Assembly: GCA_943323725.2 (NCBI GenBank)
Contig: CALPIW020000091.1
Coordinates: 1 to 6,331, forward strand
Origin: Polynucleobacter meluiroseus
Lineage (GTDB): Bacteria > Verrucomicrobiota > Verrucomicrobiia > Opitutales > UBA953
DNA: 6,331 nt
Direction: 5' to 3'
Shown here piece by piece: positions 1-6,331 of this stretch. The position numbers and the translations under genes are program-made. Position 1 is the stretch's first letter. The number at the start of each line of letters is the position of its first letter. Under the pieces are notes generated by a model. The model did no database searches and was not told the origin of the DNA. It saw nothing but the letters and a program-made list of their open reading frames with translations.

Positions 1-627
1 GTCGTCCGCGCCCAGTACGTCGAAGGCAAGGGCGTCCCTGCCCTCATCGCCGTCCAGCAGGACGTCTCCGGCAAGGCCACCAAGACCGCCCTCGCCTGGG
101 CCAAGGGCATCGGCGGCACCCGCGCCGGCGTCATCAAGACCTCCTTCAAGGAAGAAGCCGAGACGGACCTCTTCGGTGAGCAGGCCGTCCTCTGCGGCGG
201 TGCCTCCGAACTCGTCAAGGTGGGTTACGAAACCCTCGTCGAAGCCGGCTACCAGCCCGAGATGGCCTACTTCGAGTGCCTCCACGAGCTGAAGCTCATC
301 GTCGACCTCATGGTCGAGTCCGGCATCTCCGGCATGCGCTTCTCGATCTCCGAGACCGCCAAGTACGGCGACATCACCCGCGGTCCCCGCGTGATCAACA
401 GCTCGTCCCGCAAGGCGATGCGCGAGATCCTCAAGGAGATCCAGTCCGGCAAGTTCACCGCCCAGTGGGTCAAGGAATACAAGGGCGGCCTCAAGAACTA
501 CAACAAGCTCCTCAAGAAGGGCGAGAACCACCCGATCGAAAAGACCGGCCAGCGTCTCCGCTCCCTCATGCCCTGGGTCCAGAAGCGCAACATCCGCGGC
601 GCCCAGGCCGAGTACACGACCAAGTAA
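1..627 (+). CDS. ilvC: Ketol-acid reductoisomerase, class I, C-terminal part (5' end outside window)
   Basis: This enzyme carries out the second step of valine, leucine and isoleucine synthesis: Mg2+-dependent alkyl migration in acetolactate or acetohydroxybutyrate, then NAD(P)H-dependent reduction, in the cytoplasm. The frame is open from base 1 and gives 208 residues up to TAA at 625-627. The N-terminal Rossmann domain, about 134 residues by spacing against the Pseudomonas enzyme, lies off the left edge. The helical C-terminal domain is intact. The metal ligands Asp56 and Glu60 sit in ETDLFGEQ. Glu92 and Glu96 sit in the YFECLHELK motif, and the substrate-binding serine is Ser117 in FSIS (numbering from the first residue in the window). 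The spacings of 4, 32, 4 and 21 residues match the family. There is a single C-terminal domain, so this is the short class I form and not the duplicated E. coli-like class II. Codons strongly favour C in third position, as in highly expressed genes. An internal GTG at 220 is not the start, since conserved catalytic sequence lies upstream of it. A strong terminator follows 24 bases after the stop. Confidence 0.97.
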   Translation, partial: VVRAQYVEGKGVPALIAVQQDVSGKATKTALAWAKGIGGTRAGVIKTSFKEEAETDLFGEQAVLCGGASELVKVGYETLVEAGYQPEMAYFECLHELKLIVDLMVESGISGMRFSISETAKYGDITRGPRVINSSSRKAMREILKEIQSGKFTAQWVKEYKGGLKNYNKLLKKGENHPIEKTGQRLRSLMPWVQKRNIRGAQAEYTTK

Positions 628-650
628 GGGTCGCCGGGCAACCGGAAAAC

Positions 651-679
651 AAAAGGGCCGACGCAAGTCGGCCCTTTTT
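651..679. terminator. Bidirectional intrinsic terminator between ilvC and the sulfatase gene
   Basis: A perfect 12-base-pair stem (651-662 with 667-678) closes on a GCAA tetraloop at 663-666. Eight of the pairs form a GC-rich core (GGGCCGAC with GTCGGCCC) and four are A-T. On the plus strand the hairpin runs into TTTTT at 675-679, which suits termination of ilvC. On the minus strand the complement of 646-654 gives TTTT-G-TTTT after the same stem, only about ten bases past the sulfatase stop. The two genes converge here, so one hairpin probably serves both. The structure and T-tracts are read directly; the two-way function is inferred. Confidence 0.92.
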
Positions 680-688
680 CGTGCCCGC

Positions 689-2338
689 CTACTTCGCGGC
701 CGGCGCCTTGCCCAGCGGACTGCCCGGCAGAAACTCCGCGCGGCTGATGAAGCCATCGCCATCGGCGTCGCGGCGGGCGAACCATTCGGCGGCATCGGCG
801 GCGGAACGGCTGACCGCGAATTCCGCGCGGCTCAGTTTGCCATCACGGTCCACGTCCAGCTTCAGGAACAGCGGCGCGCGGTCGGCGGCCGGATCGGCCT
901 TCGCCTTGCCCTTCCCTTTCTTCGCCGGCTGGTCGCTGCCGGGAATCGCCGGCAACGGCAGGTAGTCGAAATCGGCGATCATCTTCTTGGCCATCTCCAG
1001 GCGGAGCGCGCGCTCGGCCTCGGCGACCTCGGGCTTGCCGCTGAGGTTGTTCAGCTCGGCCGGATCTTTCTCCAGGTCGTAGAATTCGTACACCGGACGC
1101 GGCGTCGTGAAGTAGGTCGCGGCGAGACCGGCGGCGAGGCCGCCTTTGCCGTGAAGGTCCTGGATGGACTTCCAGGCCGGACCGCCGGCGCTGTCGACGG
1201 GCGAATACGGCAGCCATGGCGTGCAGTTATAGATGGCCTTGTAGCGGCCGCTACGGACCGCGCGGGAGAGGTCGTAGCCGCTGTTGCTCATCCCGACCTG
1301 CACCGGGGCGCTGCCGTGCGGGCCGCGCTCCGTGAAGACATAGTCACGGGTCTTGGCCGCGGCACCTTTGAGGATCGGCAGGAAGCTCACGCCGGTCATC
1401 CCCGCGGCAGGCTTCAGGCCGGCGGCGGCCAGCACGGTCGGACCGAGGTCCTCGCCGCTGAGCAGGGCCGAGGAATCACCGCCGGGAGCCACGACGCCGG
1501 GCCAGCGCACGACGAAAGGCACGTTACAGCCCGGATCATAGAGCGAGCCCTTGCCGTGCGGGAGCGCCTGGCCGTTGTCGCCGGCGAAGACGACAAGGGT
1601 GTCCTTGGCGAGTCCGAGACGATCGAGCAAAGCGAGCACCTTGCCGGCGGTCTCGTCGACGCGGTTCACCTCGGCGCAGTAGTCGGCGTATTGTTCGCGC
1701 ACGGCAGGAAGATCGGGCACATGGGCCGGCAGCTTGAGCGAGGCGGGATCGGGACGATAGCTGGCCGGCGCATTCCAGACGTGATGCGGGTCGCTGAAGT
1801 TCACCCAGAGGCAGAACGGCTTGTCCTTCGGACGGCCTTCGAGGAAGGCCGCGGACTGTTCGACGGCCTCCTTGTCGGAGCCACCCTGCACGACGTCAAA
1901 ACGCTCCGGGAAAGTCTTGTAGCCGCCGTCCATGAGGAACTTACCCAGTCCTTCGTCGCCCTTACCGGAGCCGTCGAGGTGATAGGACCGACCGACCACG
2001 CCGACATAATAGCCCGCCTCCTGCTTGAGGACTTCCGGGAACGTGACGACGTCGCGAGGGAGCGGCGAAGAGAAGCGCGTGATGCGGGCGGCCACGGGGG
2101 AGCGGCCGCTCAGGTAAGCCGCGCGGGAAGGTACGCACTGCGGGGCGGACGTGAAGAAGCGACGGAACTTGATCCCTTCGCCGGCGAGTTTGTCCAAGAC
2201 CGGCGTGCGGACATTAGCGTCGCCGTAACAGCTTAGGTACGGGTAGCTATGGTCGTCGGACAGCAGGAACAGGACGTTGGGTTTATCGGCGGCCGAAACG
2301 AGGACGCCGAGAGCGAGCCAGCACAGCAGGGATCTCAT
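689..2338 (-). CDS. Secreted Cys-type sulfatase (heparan N-sulfatase/SGSH-like) with C-terminal EF-hand pair
   Basis: Predicted family S1 sulfatase of 549 residues, hydrolysing sulfate esters or N-sulfate on glycans. Residues 1-17 look like a Sec signal peptide (hydrophobic LLCWLALGVLV, then an Ala-rich site), so it should act in the periplasm or outside the cell. The signature CVPSR places the formylglycine-forming cysteine at Cys68 and its partner Arg at 72. Metal ligands fit Asp28-Asp29 and Asp254-Asn255 (GDNG), and DPH (183-185) supplies a catalytic His. The stretch after GDNG (PHGKGSLYDPG) resembles human SGSH, suggesting an N-sulfoglucosamine-type branch, but substrate cannot be assigned. 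A Lys-rich linker (about 470-482) leads to two canonical EF-hand loops at 495-506 and 524-535 with Asp at positions 1, 3 and 5 and Glu at 12. The ATG at 2338 is chosen because the signal peptide begins there; no Shine-Dalgarno sequence precedes it. It lies 53 bases after the receptor gene with no terminator between, so co-transcription is plausible. The maturation enzyme that makes formylglycine is not in the window. Confidence 0.93.
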   Translation of the reverse strand: MRSLLCWLALGVLVSAADKPNVLFLLSDDHSYPYLSCYGDANVRTPVLDKLAGEGIKFRRFFTSAPQCVPSRAAYLSGRSPVAARITRFSSPLPRDVVTFPEVLKQEAGYYVGVVGRSYHLDGSGKGDEGLGKFLMDGGYKTFPERFDVVQGGSDKEAVEQSAAFLEGRPKDKPFCLWVNFSDPHHVWNAPASYRPDPASLKLPAHVPDLPAVREQYADYCAEVNRVDETAGKVLALLDRLGLAKDTLVVFAGDNGQALPHGKGSLYDPGCNVPFVVRWPGVVAPGGDSSALLSGEDLGPTVLAAAGLKPAAGMTGVSFLPILKGAAAKTRDYVFTERGPHGSAPVQVGMSNSGYDLSRAVRSGRYKAIYNCTPWLPYSPVDSAGGPAWKSIQDLHGKGGLAAGLAATYFTTPRPVYEFYDLEKDPAELNNLSGKPEVAEAERALRLEMAKKMIADFDYLPLPAIPGSDQPAKKGKGKAKADPAADRAPLFLKLDVDRDGKLSRAEFAVSRSAADAAEWFARRDADGDGFISRAEFLPGSPLGKAPAAK

Positions 2339-2391
2339 GGGGTAGGATGACCCAAACCTAGCCCAGTCGAGGAGGCAACCGCAACCTCGGC
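2339..2391. other. Intergenic spacer between receptor and sulfatase genes
   Basis: These 53 bases hold no terminator: there is no T-tract and only a weak, interrupted inverted repeat near 2360-2391. No purine-rich ribosome-binding sequence precedes the sulfatase ATG; the minus-strand bases just before it read TCATCCTACCCC. The spacing and absence of a stop signal fit read-through from the receptor gene into the sulfatase gene. Confidence 0.6.
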
Positions 2392-4395
2392 TCAGAACCG
2401 ACCGGTCAGCGCGAGACGGAACTGGCGGGGCTCCACCGGATGGAAATGGATCCCGTCGGCGCCGCCCGTCTCGGAGGACTCGTAAGAATAAGCGATATCC
2501 TGATCCTGGCGGTTGAGCAGGTTGAGGATGCTGAGGGTCGCCTCCCAGTTCGCGTCGAGCTGATAGCTGACCGAGGCGTTGAGCATGATGGTCTGCTCCG
2601 AACGGGCCGTACCCGCGGAATCGAGGTCGCGGGGGCCGAAGTAGCGCAGGCGGAGCGAACCGGACCAGCCGGACTGGTCGCGCACGGTCACGCCGGCGGC
2701 GATCACGGTGTCGATGGCCCCTTCCACGCTGCGCTGGCCGACCGGGACGTCACGGTAAAGCGCCTGCGAGGCGGAGACATCGAGGTCGAACGAGAGCCAC
2801 TTATAGGGCGTCCAGTAATTGGCCCACTCGACGCCATAGCGGTCGCTACCGTCGGAAGGCTCGACCGAACCGGCGTCGCCGATGAAGACGAGTTCGGACT
2901 GCGTGCGCAGATACCAGAGCGACACGGTGCTCTGCAGGTCTTTGATCGCGAGCGTACGGACGCCGATTTCGGCACCGCGGGCCGGGACGAGACCCCGCAG
3001 CGGACCGGAGGAGAGCGTGGCGCCACGGACGTCATTGCTGTGAAAGCCATAGCCGGCTTGGACGAAGTATTCGGTCTTATCCCACGGCCCCCAGGCCAGG
3101 GTCAGCTTCGGGCTGAAGAGCGCCGTCGAGGCGTTCCCCGAGTCAGCGGACGAGGCGAGCGAGTTGACATCCGCGAACTGCAAGTCGCCGCGACCACCGA
3201 TCACGCTGCGGAAAGTCGGGGTCCACTGCACACGGTGTTCGGCGAAGACCCCGAGGGTGCCCACGCCGAGATCGTGCTGCGAAGTCGTGGAGAGGCGTAC
3301 CCGGTCGTCGGTGGCGTAGAGCCCGTTGTCGACCCAGTCATGCCGGAACTGCACGCCGAAGGAGGTCTCGACCGGGCGACGGTCCCATTCTGCATGGATG
3401 TGACGGACGTAACTGAACCCCGCCGCCGTACGCGCATCCTGCTGCTCGAACTGGTCGCCGTTGACCGGGTCGTTCAGCGCGTAGGTGAAGTTCGAGAAGA
3501 GATCCAGTTCGTAGCGGAAGACGTAGGCCTGCAGGCGGTCTTCGGAGCCGCCGTGGCGGTGACGCCAGTCGGCCGACCAGGAGAGATAGCGGGAATCGCC
3601 CCCGTTGGTCGGATCCATATTACCCCACCGCGAGAGCGCGCCGGACTCGACGAGCGTGAGCGGCACCTGATCGCTCGTGCGCCATTCGCCCTGGTAGAAA
3701 CGTAGCGTCGTCGTGAAACCATCGTGGCCGTCGCCGCGCGACCAGGATAACTGGCCGTTGGCGCGGTGGTAGTTGTCGCCCATCAGCCAAGGACCGTCGG
3801 AATGCGCGCCTTGCAGGGCGTAGAGCAGGTCGCCCGAGCCCGCCTTGACCGAGTCCGCGACGAGCAGTCGACCATAACCGAAGGAGCCGCCTTCCATCAG
3901 GAGGAGACTCTTCGGCAGGGTCTTGAAAGTATCCAGGTAAGCCGCGCCAGCGGTACCGAAATCTCCGGTCTGGGCGTAGTAAGGACCCTTCTGATAGTTC
4001 ACCCGCTCGACGAGTTCGGGGATGACGAAGTTCATGTCTGCGTAGCCTTGGCCGTGGCCGTGCGAAGGCATGTTGAGCGGGACACCGTCGAGGAACGTCG
4101 CGAAGTCGGTGCCGTGGTCCAGATTGAACCCGCGCATGAAGTACTGATTGGCCTTACCGCCGCCCGCGTGCTGCGTGATGATCAGACCCGGAACCGTCTC
4201 CAGGATCTCGCCCGGACGAAGGAGCGGACGCTCCCCCAGCTGCACCGCGCCCGTCACGCCGATCGTGGCTGAATCGGCGACCCCAAGCAGGCTGTCCTGC
4301 CGGCCCATGACGACGATCTTACCGAGCGTTTTCGGTTCCGGATCCGCCCAGACGGTCAGGGCGGAGGCGGCGACGAGCAGGGGCAGGAGACGCAT
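2392..4395 (-). CDS. TonB-dependent outer-membrane receptor, substrate unassigned
   Basis: Complete 667-residue TonB-dependent receptor that would import a ligand across the outer membrane using TonB-ExbB-ExbD energy. Residues 1-17 are a signal peptide ending near VWAD. A likely TonB box is around 22-31 (TLGKIVVMG). The plug domain spans about 45-160, with LETVPGLI (65-72), FMRGF (86-90), FLDGVPLN (101-108) and YQKGPYYA (134-141). The rest is a beta-barrel ending in the aromatic C-terminus LTGRF expected for BAM-assembled proteins. The plug segment from 93 to 120 is rich in His and Gly (His94, His112, His114) and HFHP lies at 650-653, so a metal or metal-chelate ligand is possible. I recognise the fold but not a characterised member with this plug. 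The ATG at 4395 gives a good signal peptide, but no Shine-Dalgarno sequence lies before it. It follows the ZnuD-like receptor on the same strand, with a terminator between them. It is clearly different in sequence from that neighbour, so it is not a recent tandem duplicate. Confidence 0.93.
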   Translation of the reverse strand: MRLLPLLVAASALTVWADPEPKTLGKIVVMGRQDSLLGVADSATIGVTGAVQLGERPLLRPGEILETVPGLIITQHAGGGKANQYFMRGFNLDHGTDFATFLDGVPLNMPSHGHGQGYADMNFVIPELVERVNYQKGPYYAQTGDFGTAGAAYLDTFKTLPKSLLLMEGGSFGYGRLLVADSVKAGSGDLLYALQGAHSDGPWLMGDNYHRANGQLSWSRGDGHDGFTTTLRFYQGEWRTSDQVPLTLVESGALSRWGNMDPTNGGDSRYLSWSADWRHRHGGSEDRLQAYVFRYELDLFSNFTYALNDPVNGDQFEQQDARTAAGFSYVRHIHAEWDRRPVETSFGVQFRHDWVDNGLYATDDRVRLSTTSQHDLGVGTLGVFAEHRVQWTPTFRSVIGGRGDLQFADVNSLASSADSGNASTALFSPKLTLAWGPWDKTEYFVQAGYGFHSNDVRGATLSSGPLRGLVPARGAEIGVRTLAIKDLQSTVSLWYLRTQSELVFIGDAGSVEPSDGSDRYGVEWANYWTPYKWLSFDLDVSASQALYRDVPVGQRSVEGAIDTVIAAGVTVRDQSGWSGSLRLRYFGPRDLDSAGTARSEQTIMLNASVSYQLDANWEATLSILNLLNRQDQDIAYSYESSETGGADGIHFHPVEPRQFRLALTGRF

Positions 4396-4427
4396 GGGTC
4401 AGACGTAAGTGCGGCCTGAGAGATGAC

Positions 4428-4469
4428 GAGAAAAGAAAAGGCGGCTTCGTCTGCCCAGACGAAGCCGCC
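4428..4469 (-). terminator. Intrinsic terminator after the ZnuD-like receptor gene
   Basis: An inverted repeat (4440-4453 with 4456-4469) matches over all 14 positions; in practice it forms a 13-pair GC-rich stem with a GCCC loop. Read on the minus strand, the stem is followed by TTTTCTTTT (complement of 4431-4439). It begins 13 bases past the stop at 4482. On the plus strand no T-tract follows the stem, so it works one way. The T-tract ends about 35 bases before the start of the next receptor gene, so any separate promoter for that gene would have to overlap this region. I see no convincing -10/-35 pair there. Confidence 0.9.
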
Positions 4470-4481
4470 GGGCCATGAACC

Positions 4482-6331
4482 TCAGAAATTCAGACGCAGG
4501 CCGGCCTCGATGCCGCGGCCCGGCATCGGGAGCACGTCCTTGATGAACGACGATGCGCTGCGGGCTTCCTGATCGAGGAGATTGATCGCGCGCAGCGTGA
4601 ACTGTCCGCTCAGCTTATCGAAGGTGAACGGGCGGGTGAGGCTGGCGCCGACCATCGTGAAGCCGGCGGTCCGGGTCTCGTCGGGCGCGGTGTGGTTCTG
4701 CGCGAGGTGATAGGTCGCGTCGAGGCGCCAGGTCCAGCCGGACTCGAGGCCGTGCAAGGCCGCGCCGATGCGGCCGGGCGAGATCCGCGGAAGAGCCTCG
4801 GAAGTGTCGGTGTTAGAGGCGCGGACGAAGTCGCCGAACCACTCCAGGCCGAACTTCGAGACCGGGGTGTCGATGAACTGGTAGTTCACCTTCACTTCGG
4901 AGCCGAAGAAGTCCGCCGGCACGGAGACGAAGTCATAGCGGGCGAGCTCATCGACCCCACTCGAGAAATCAGGACCGCCGAAACCAGACAGGTCAGGCCC
5001 GGAGCCGTTACGCTGCAGGGCGATGAAGGAGGAGAAGCGGTTGTAGTAGACCGAGAAGCTGCCGGAAAGCGGGCCACGGACCTTGGCGAGTTCCAGTTCG
5101 AGGCCGAAGCCCTGTTCCTTGCCGAGGTCGCGGTTACCGACCTCATAGACGTCCGTGGCCACGTGCGGGCCGTCGGCGTAGAGTTCCTGGAAGTTAGGGG
5201 CCCGCTCGGTGCGGGTGAGGTTGATCGTCGAGGTCCACGAAGGATTCAGGTCCTTGGCCCAGGCGAAGGCGAAACTCGCCGGCGTGAAGGAGGCCGAGGC
5301 GGCCGCCGGATCGGACCCTAGGGCGCCGTCATGCGTCCAGGCGGCAGCGTCGACCTGCGCGTGCTCGATACGGAAGCCGTAGCGCAGACGCTGATCGGCG
5401 GCGAGGGTCTGGACGAAGGAGCCGAACGTGGCCATGGCGGAGTTGCGGGTATCCGGCAGGAACGCCTCGTCGCCGATCACGCCGAAATCGAAACGGCTGG
5501 CCTGCAGGCCGACCACGCCTTCGACCGAGCCCATCTTCACGAGCTCGACGTCAAGCCGGCCGTCCCAACCTTCGTTCGTGAAAGTGCTGCCGGGCGCGCC
5601 GGCTTCGAATTCCGTGTGCGCATAGTCAGCCACGCCGACGCGATAAGCGAGGGAGCGGACCACGGAGCCGGCCACTTCGGCCTTGCCCGCGAGATCCCAT
5701 CGGCGCTGCTCCAGGCCGATGGAGATATCCTGCTCGGCGACGCCATAAGTGGAATCCAGACCGGAATACGAAAGGCCGACGTAACCGTTGGAGGTGAGAT
5801 AAGAGACCCCGACGCCGGCGCCGCGGTTATCCGCCGACGTATCGGCGATCCGGCCCACCGGCGTGCGGAGATCATCCGTCGACTTGTCGAAGCCATCGAC
5901 ATGGTAGGAGAACGAGCCGGCCGAACCTTCGGCGAGCACGCCGACCGAACGGAGTCCGTCGACGGAGCCGAGGCGGCCCGTGACCGACTGGCGCTGGGCG
6001 AGGCGCTGATCCGGGATGCGCGCGTCGACGAGGTTGATGACGCCGCCGAGGATGCTCGTGCTGTAAAGGAGGGCCGCCGGGCCGCGGAGGACCTGGGCTT
6101 CGCGGATGGCGAGAGGATCGACGCTCACCGCGTGGTCAGGGCTGGAGGAGGAAGCGTCGAGGCTGTTGACGCCGTTCTGGGTGATCTTGAGGCGGTCACC
6201 ATCGAGGCCGCGGATGACCGGGCGGCCGGCGTTGGGACCGAAATAGCTCGAAGCCACGCCGGGGAGCTCGGCGAGCAGGTCTCCGATGTTGGACTGGGCC
6301 AGGCGGTCGAGGTCGGCGCTCGCCAAGATCA
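4482..6331 (-). CDS. ZnuD-like TonB-dependent receptor, probable zinc or other metal uptake (N-terminus outside window)
   Basis: The minus-strand frame is open to the right edge, giving about 615 residues; signal peptide, TonB box and start of the plug are missing. A TTG at 6326 is in frame but is inside the gene, since plug sequence begins directly after it. Numbering from that codon, the plug shows IGDLLAELPGV (14-24), VIRGLDGDR (37-45), SPDHAVSVDP (62-71) and VLRGPAALLY (79-88). The barrel carries ELYADGPHVATD (381-392) followed by YEVGN (394-398), and the C-terminus reads SSFIKD then MPGRGIEAGLRLNF, ending in Phe. These blocks line up in order with my recollection of Neisseria meningitidis ZnuD. 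The Asp64-His65 plug pair and His388 correspond to positions implicated in zinc binding there. The long His/Asp-rich extracellular loop of ZnuD is absent around residues 195-250. Zinc is the first guess; another metal or chelate is possible. A terminator follows the stop. Its promoter and any Zur site would lie off the window. Confidence 0.92.
   Translation of the reverse strand, partial: ILASADLDRLAQSNIGDLLAELPGVASSYFGPNAGRPVIRGLDGDRLKITQNGVNSLDASSSSPDHAVSVDPLAIREAQVLRGPAALLYSTSILGGVINLVDARIPDQRLAQRQSVTGRLGSVDGLRSVGVLAEGSAGSFSYHVDGFDKSTDDLRTPVGRIADTSADNRGAGVGVSYLTSNGYVGLSYSGLDSTYGVAEQDISIGLEQRRWDLAGKAEVAGSVVRSLAYRVGVADYAHTEFEAGAPGSTFTNEGWDGRLDVELVKMGSVEGVVGLQASRFDFGVIGDEAFLPDTRNSAMATFGSFVQTLAADQRLRYGFRIEHAQVDAAAWTHDGALGSDPAAASASFTPASFAFAWAKDLNPSWTSTINLTRTERAPNFQELYADGPHVATDVYEVGNRDLGKEQGFGLELELAKVRGPLSGSFSVYYNRFSSFIALQRNGSGPDLSGFGGPDFSSGVDELARYDFVSVPADFFGSEVKVNYQFIDTPVSKFGLEWFGDFVRASNTDTSEALPRISPGRIGAALHGLESGWTWRLDATYHLAQNHTAPDETRTAGFTMVGASLTRPFTFDKLSGQFTLRAINLLDQEARSASSFIKDVLPMPGRGIEAGLRLNF

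Noticed and set aside
276..965. Plus-strand open frame spanning the end of ilvC, the terminator and the sulfatase tail
   Set aside because: It crosses a strong terminator and two real genes in another frame; its Arg/His/Pro-rich composition is that of a GC-rich out-of-frame read.
1151..2236. Open frame of 361 codons on the plus strand, antisense to the sulfatase
   Set aside because: It is a shadow of the sulfatase gene: no signal, motif or upstream site, while the opposite strand has full catalytic motifs.
2360..2391. Inverted repeat (CGAGG with CCTCG) between the second receptor and the sulfatase
   Set aside because: The stem is only about five pairs with a long loop and no T-tract follows on either strand, so it is not a convincing terminator or regulatory element.
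2440..3705. Long open frame of 421 codons on the plus strand, antisense to the second receptor
   Set aside because: It lies wholly inside the receptor gene, has no recognisable domain, and shows the Arg/Val/Glu/Gly-rich composition expected when a GC-rich gene is read on the opposite strand.
6324..6326. TTG as the start of the ZnuD-like receptor
   Set aside because: Plug-domain sequence begins at once after it with no signal peptide or TonB box, and the frame stays open to the window edge, so the true start is outside.
689..6331. Polysaccharide utilisation locus (SusC/SusD type)
   Set aside because: Both receptors lack the size and N-terminal extension of SusC proteins, there is no SusD-like lipoprotein, and no glycoside hydrolase or lyase is present.
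1..6331. CRISPR array, tRNA or rRNA gene, insertion sequence or attachment site
   Set aside because: No regularly spaced repeats, cloverleaf or rRNA sequence, transposase or terminal inverted repeats were seen; almost all bases are explained by four protein genes.

Overview
The window is high-GC, densely coding bacterial DNA with four genes and no gene-free stretch longer than about 90 bases. The best guess at the source is a member of the PVC group, probably Verrucomicrobiota. The grounds are a secreted sulfatase carrying a C-terminal EF-hand pair, a class I ketol-acid reductoisomerase, and outer-membrane TonB-dependent receptors, which imply a Gram-negative envelope. This is inference from gene content only.

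Layout from left to right. (1) Bases 1-627, plus strand: the C-terminal two thirds of ilvC (ketol-acid reductoisomerase), cut by the window edge. (2) Bases 651-679: a strong hairpin with T-tracts on both strands, acting as a shared terminator between ilvC and the convergent sulfatase. (3) Bases 689-2338, minus strand: a secreted Cys-type sulfatase with two C-terminal EF-hands. (4) Bases 2392-4395, minus strand: a complete TonB-dependent receptor of unassigned substrate. (5) Bases 4428-4469: a near-perfect hairpin followed by a T-rich tract, a terminator for the minus strand. (6) Bases 4482-6331, minus strand: a second TonB-dependent receptor resembling zinc receptor ZnuD, with its N-terminus beyond the right edge.

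The three minus-strand genes are read in the order ZnuD-like receptor, second receptor, sulfatase. The 53-base gap between the second receptor and the sulfatase has no terminator, so those two could share a transcript. The two receptors are separated by a terminator, so the second receptor depends on read-through or on a promoter squeezed into about 35 bases. The ZnuD-like receptor keeps the plug Asp-His pair and a barrel His associated with zinc in ZnuD, but lacks the long His-rich extracellular loop. The neighbouring receptor also has His residues in its plug and close to its C-terminus, so a paired metal-uptake locus is a reasonable but unproven reading. The sulfatase may release sulfate or sugar from sulfated glycans in the periplasm or outside the cell; nothing visible ties it mechanistically to the receptors. 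ilvC belongs to branched-chain amino acid synthesis and is unrelated to the rest.

I did not find clear evidence of a wholly undescribed system. The most interesting points are the receptor pair and the terminator between its members.
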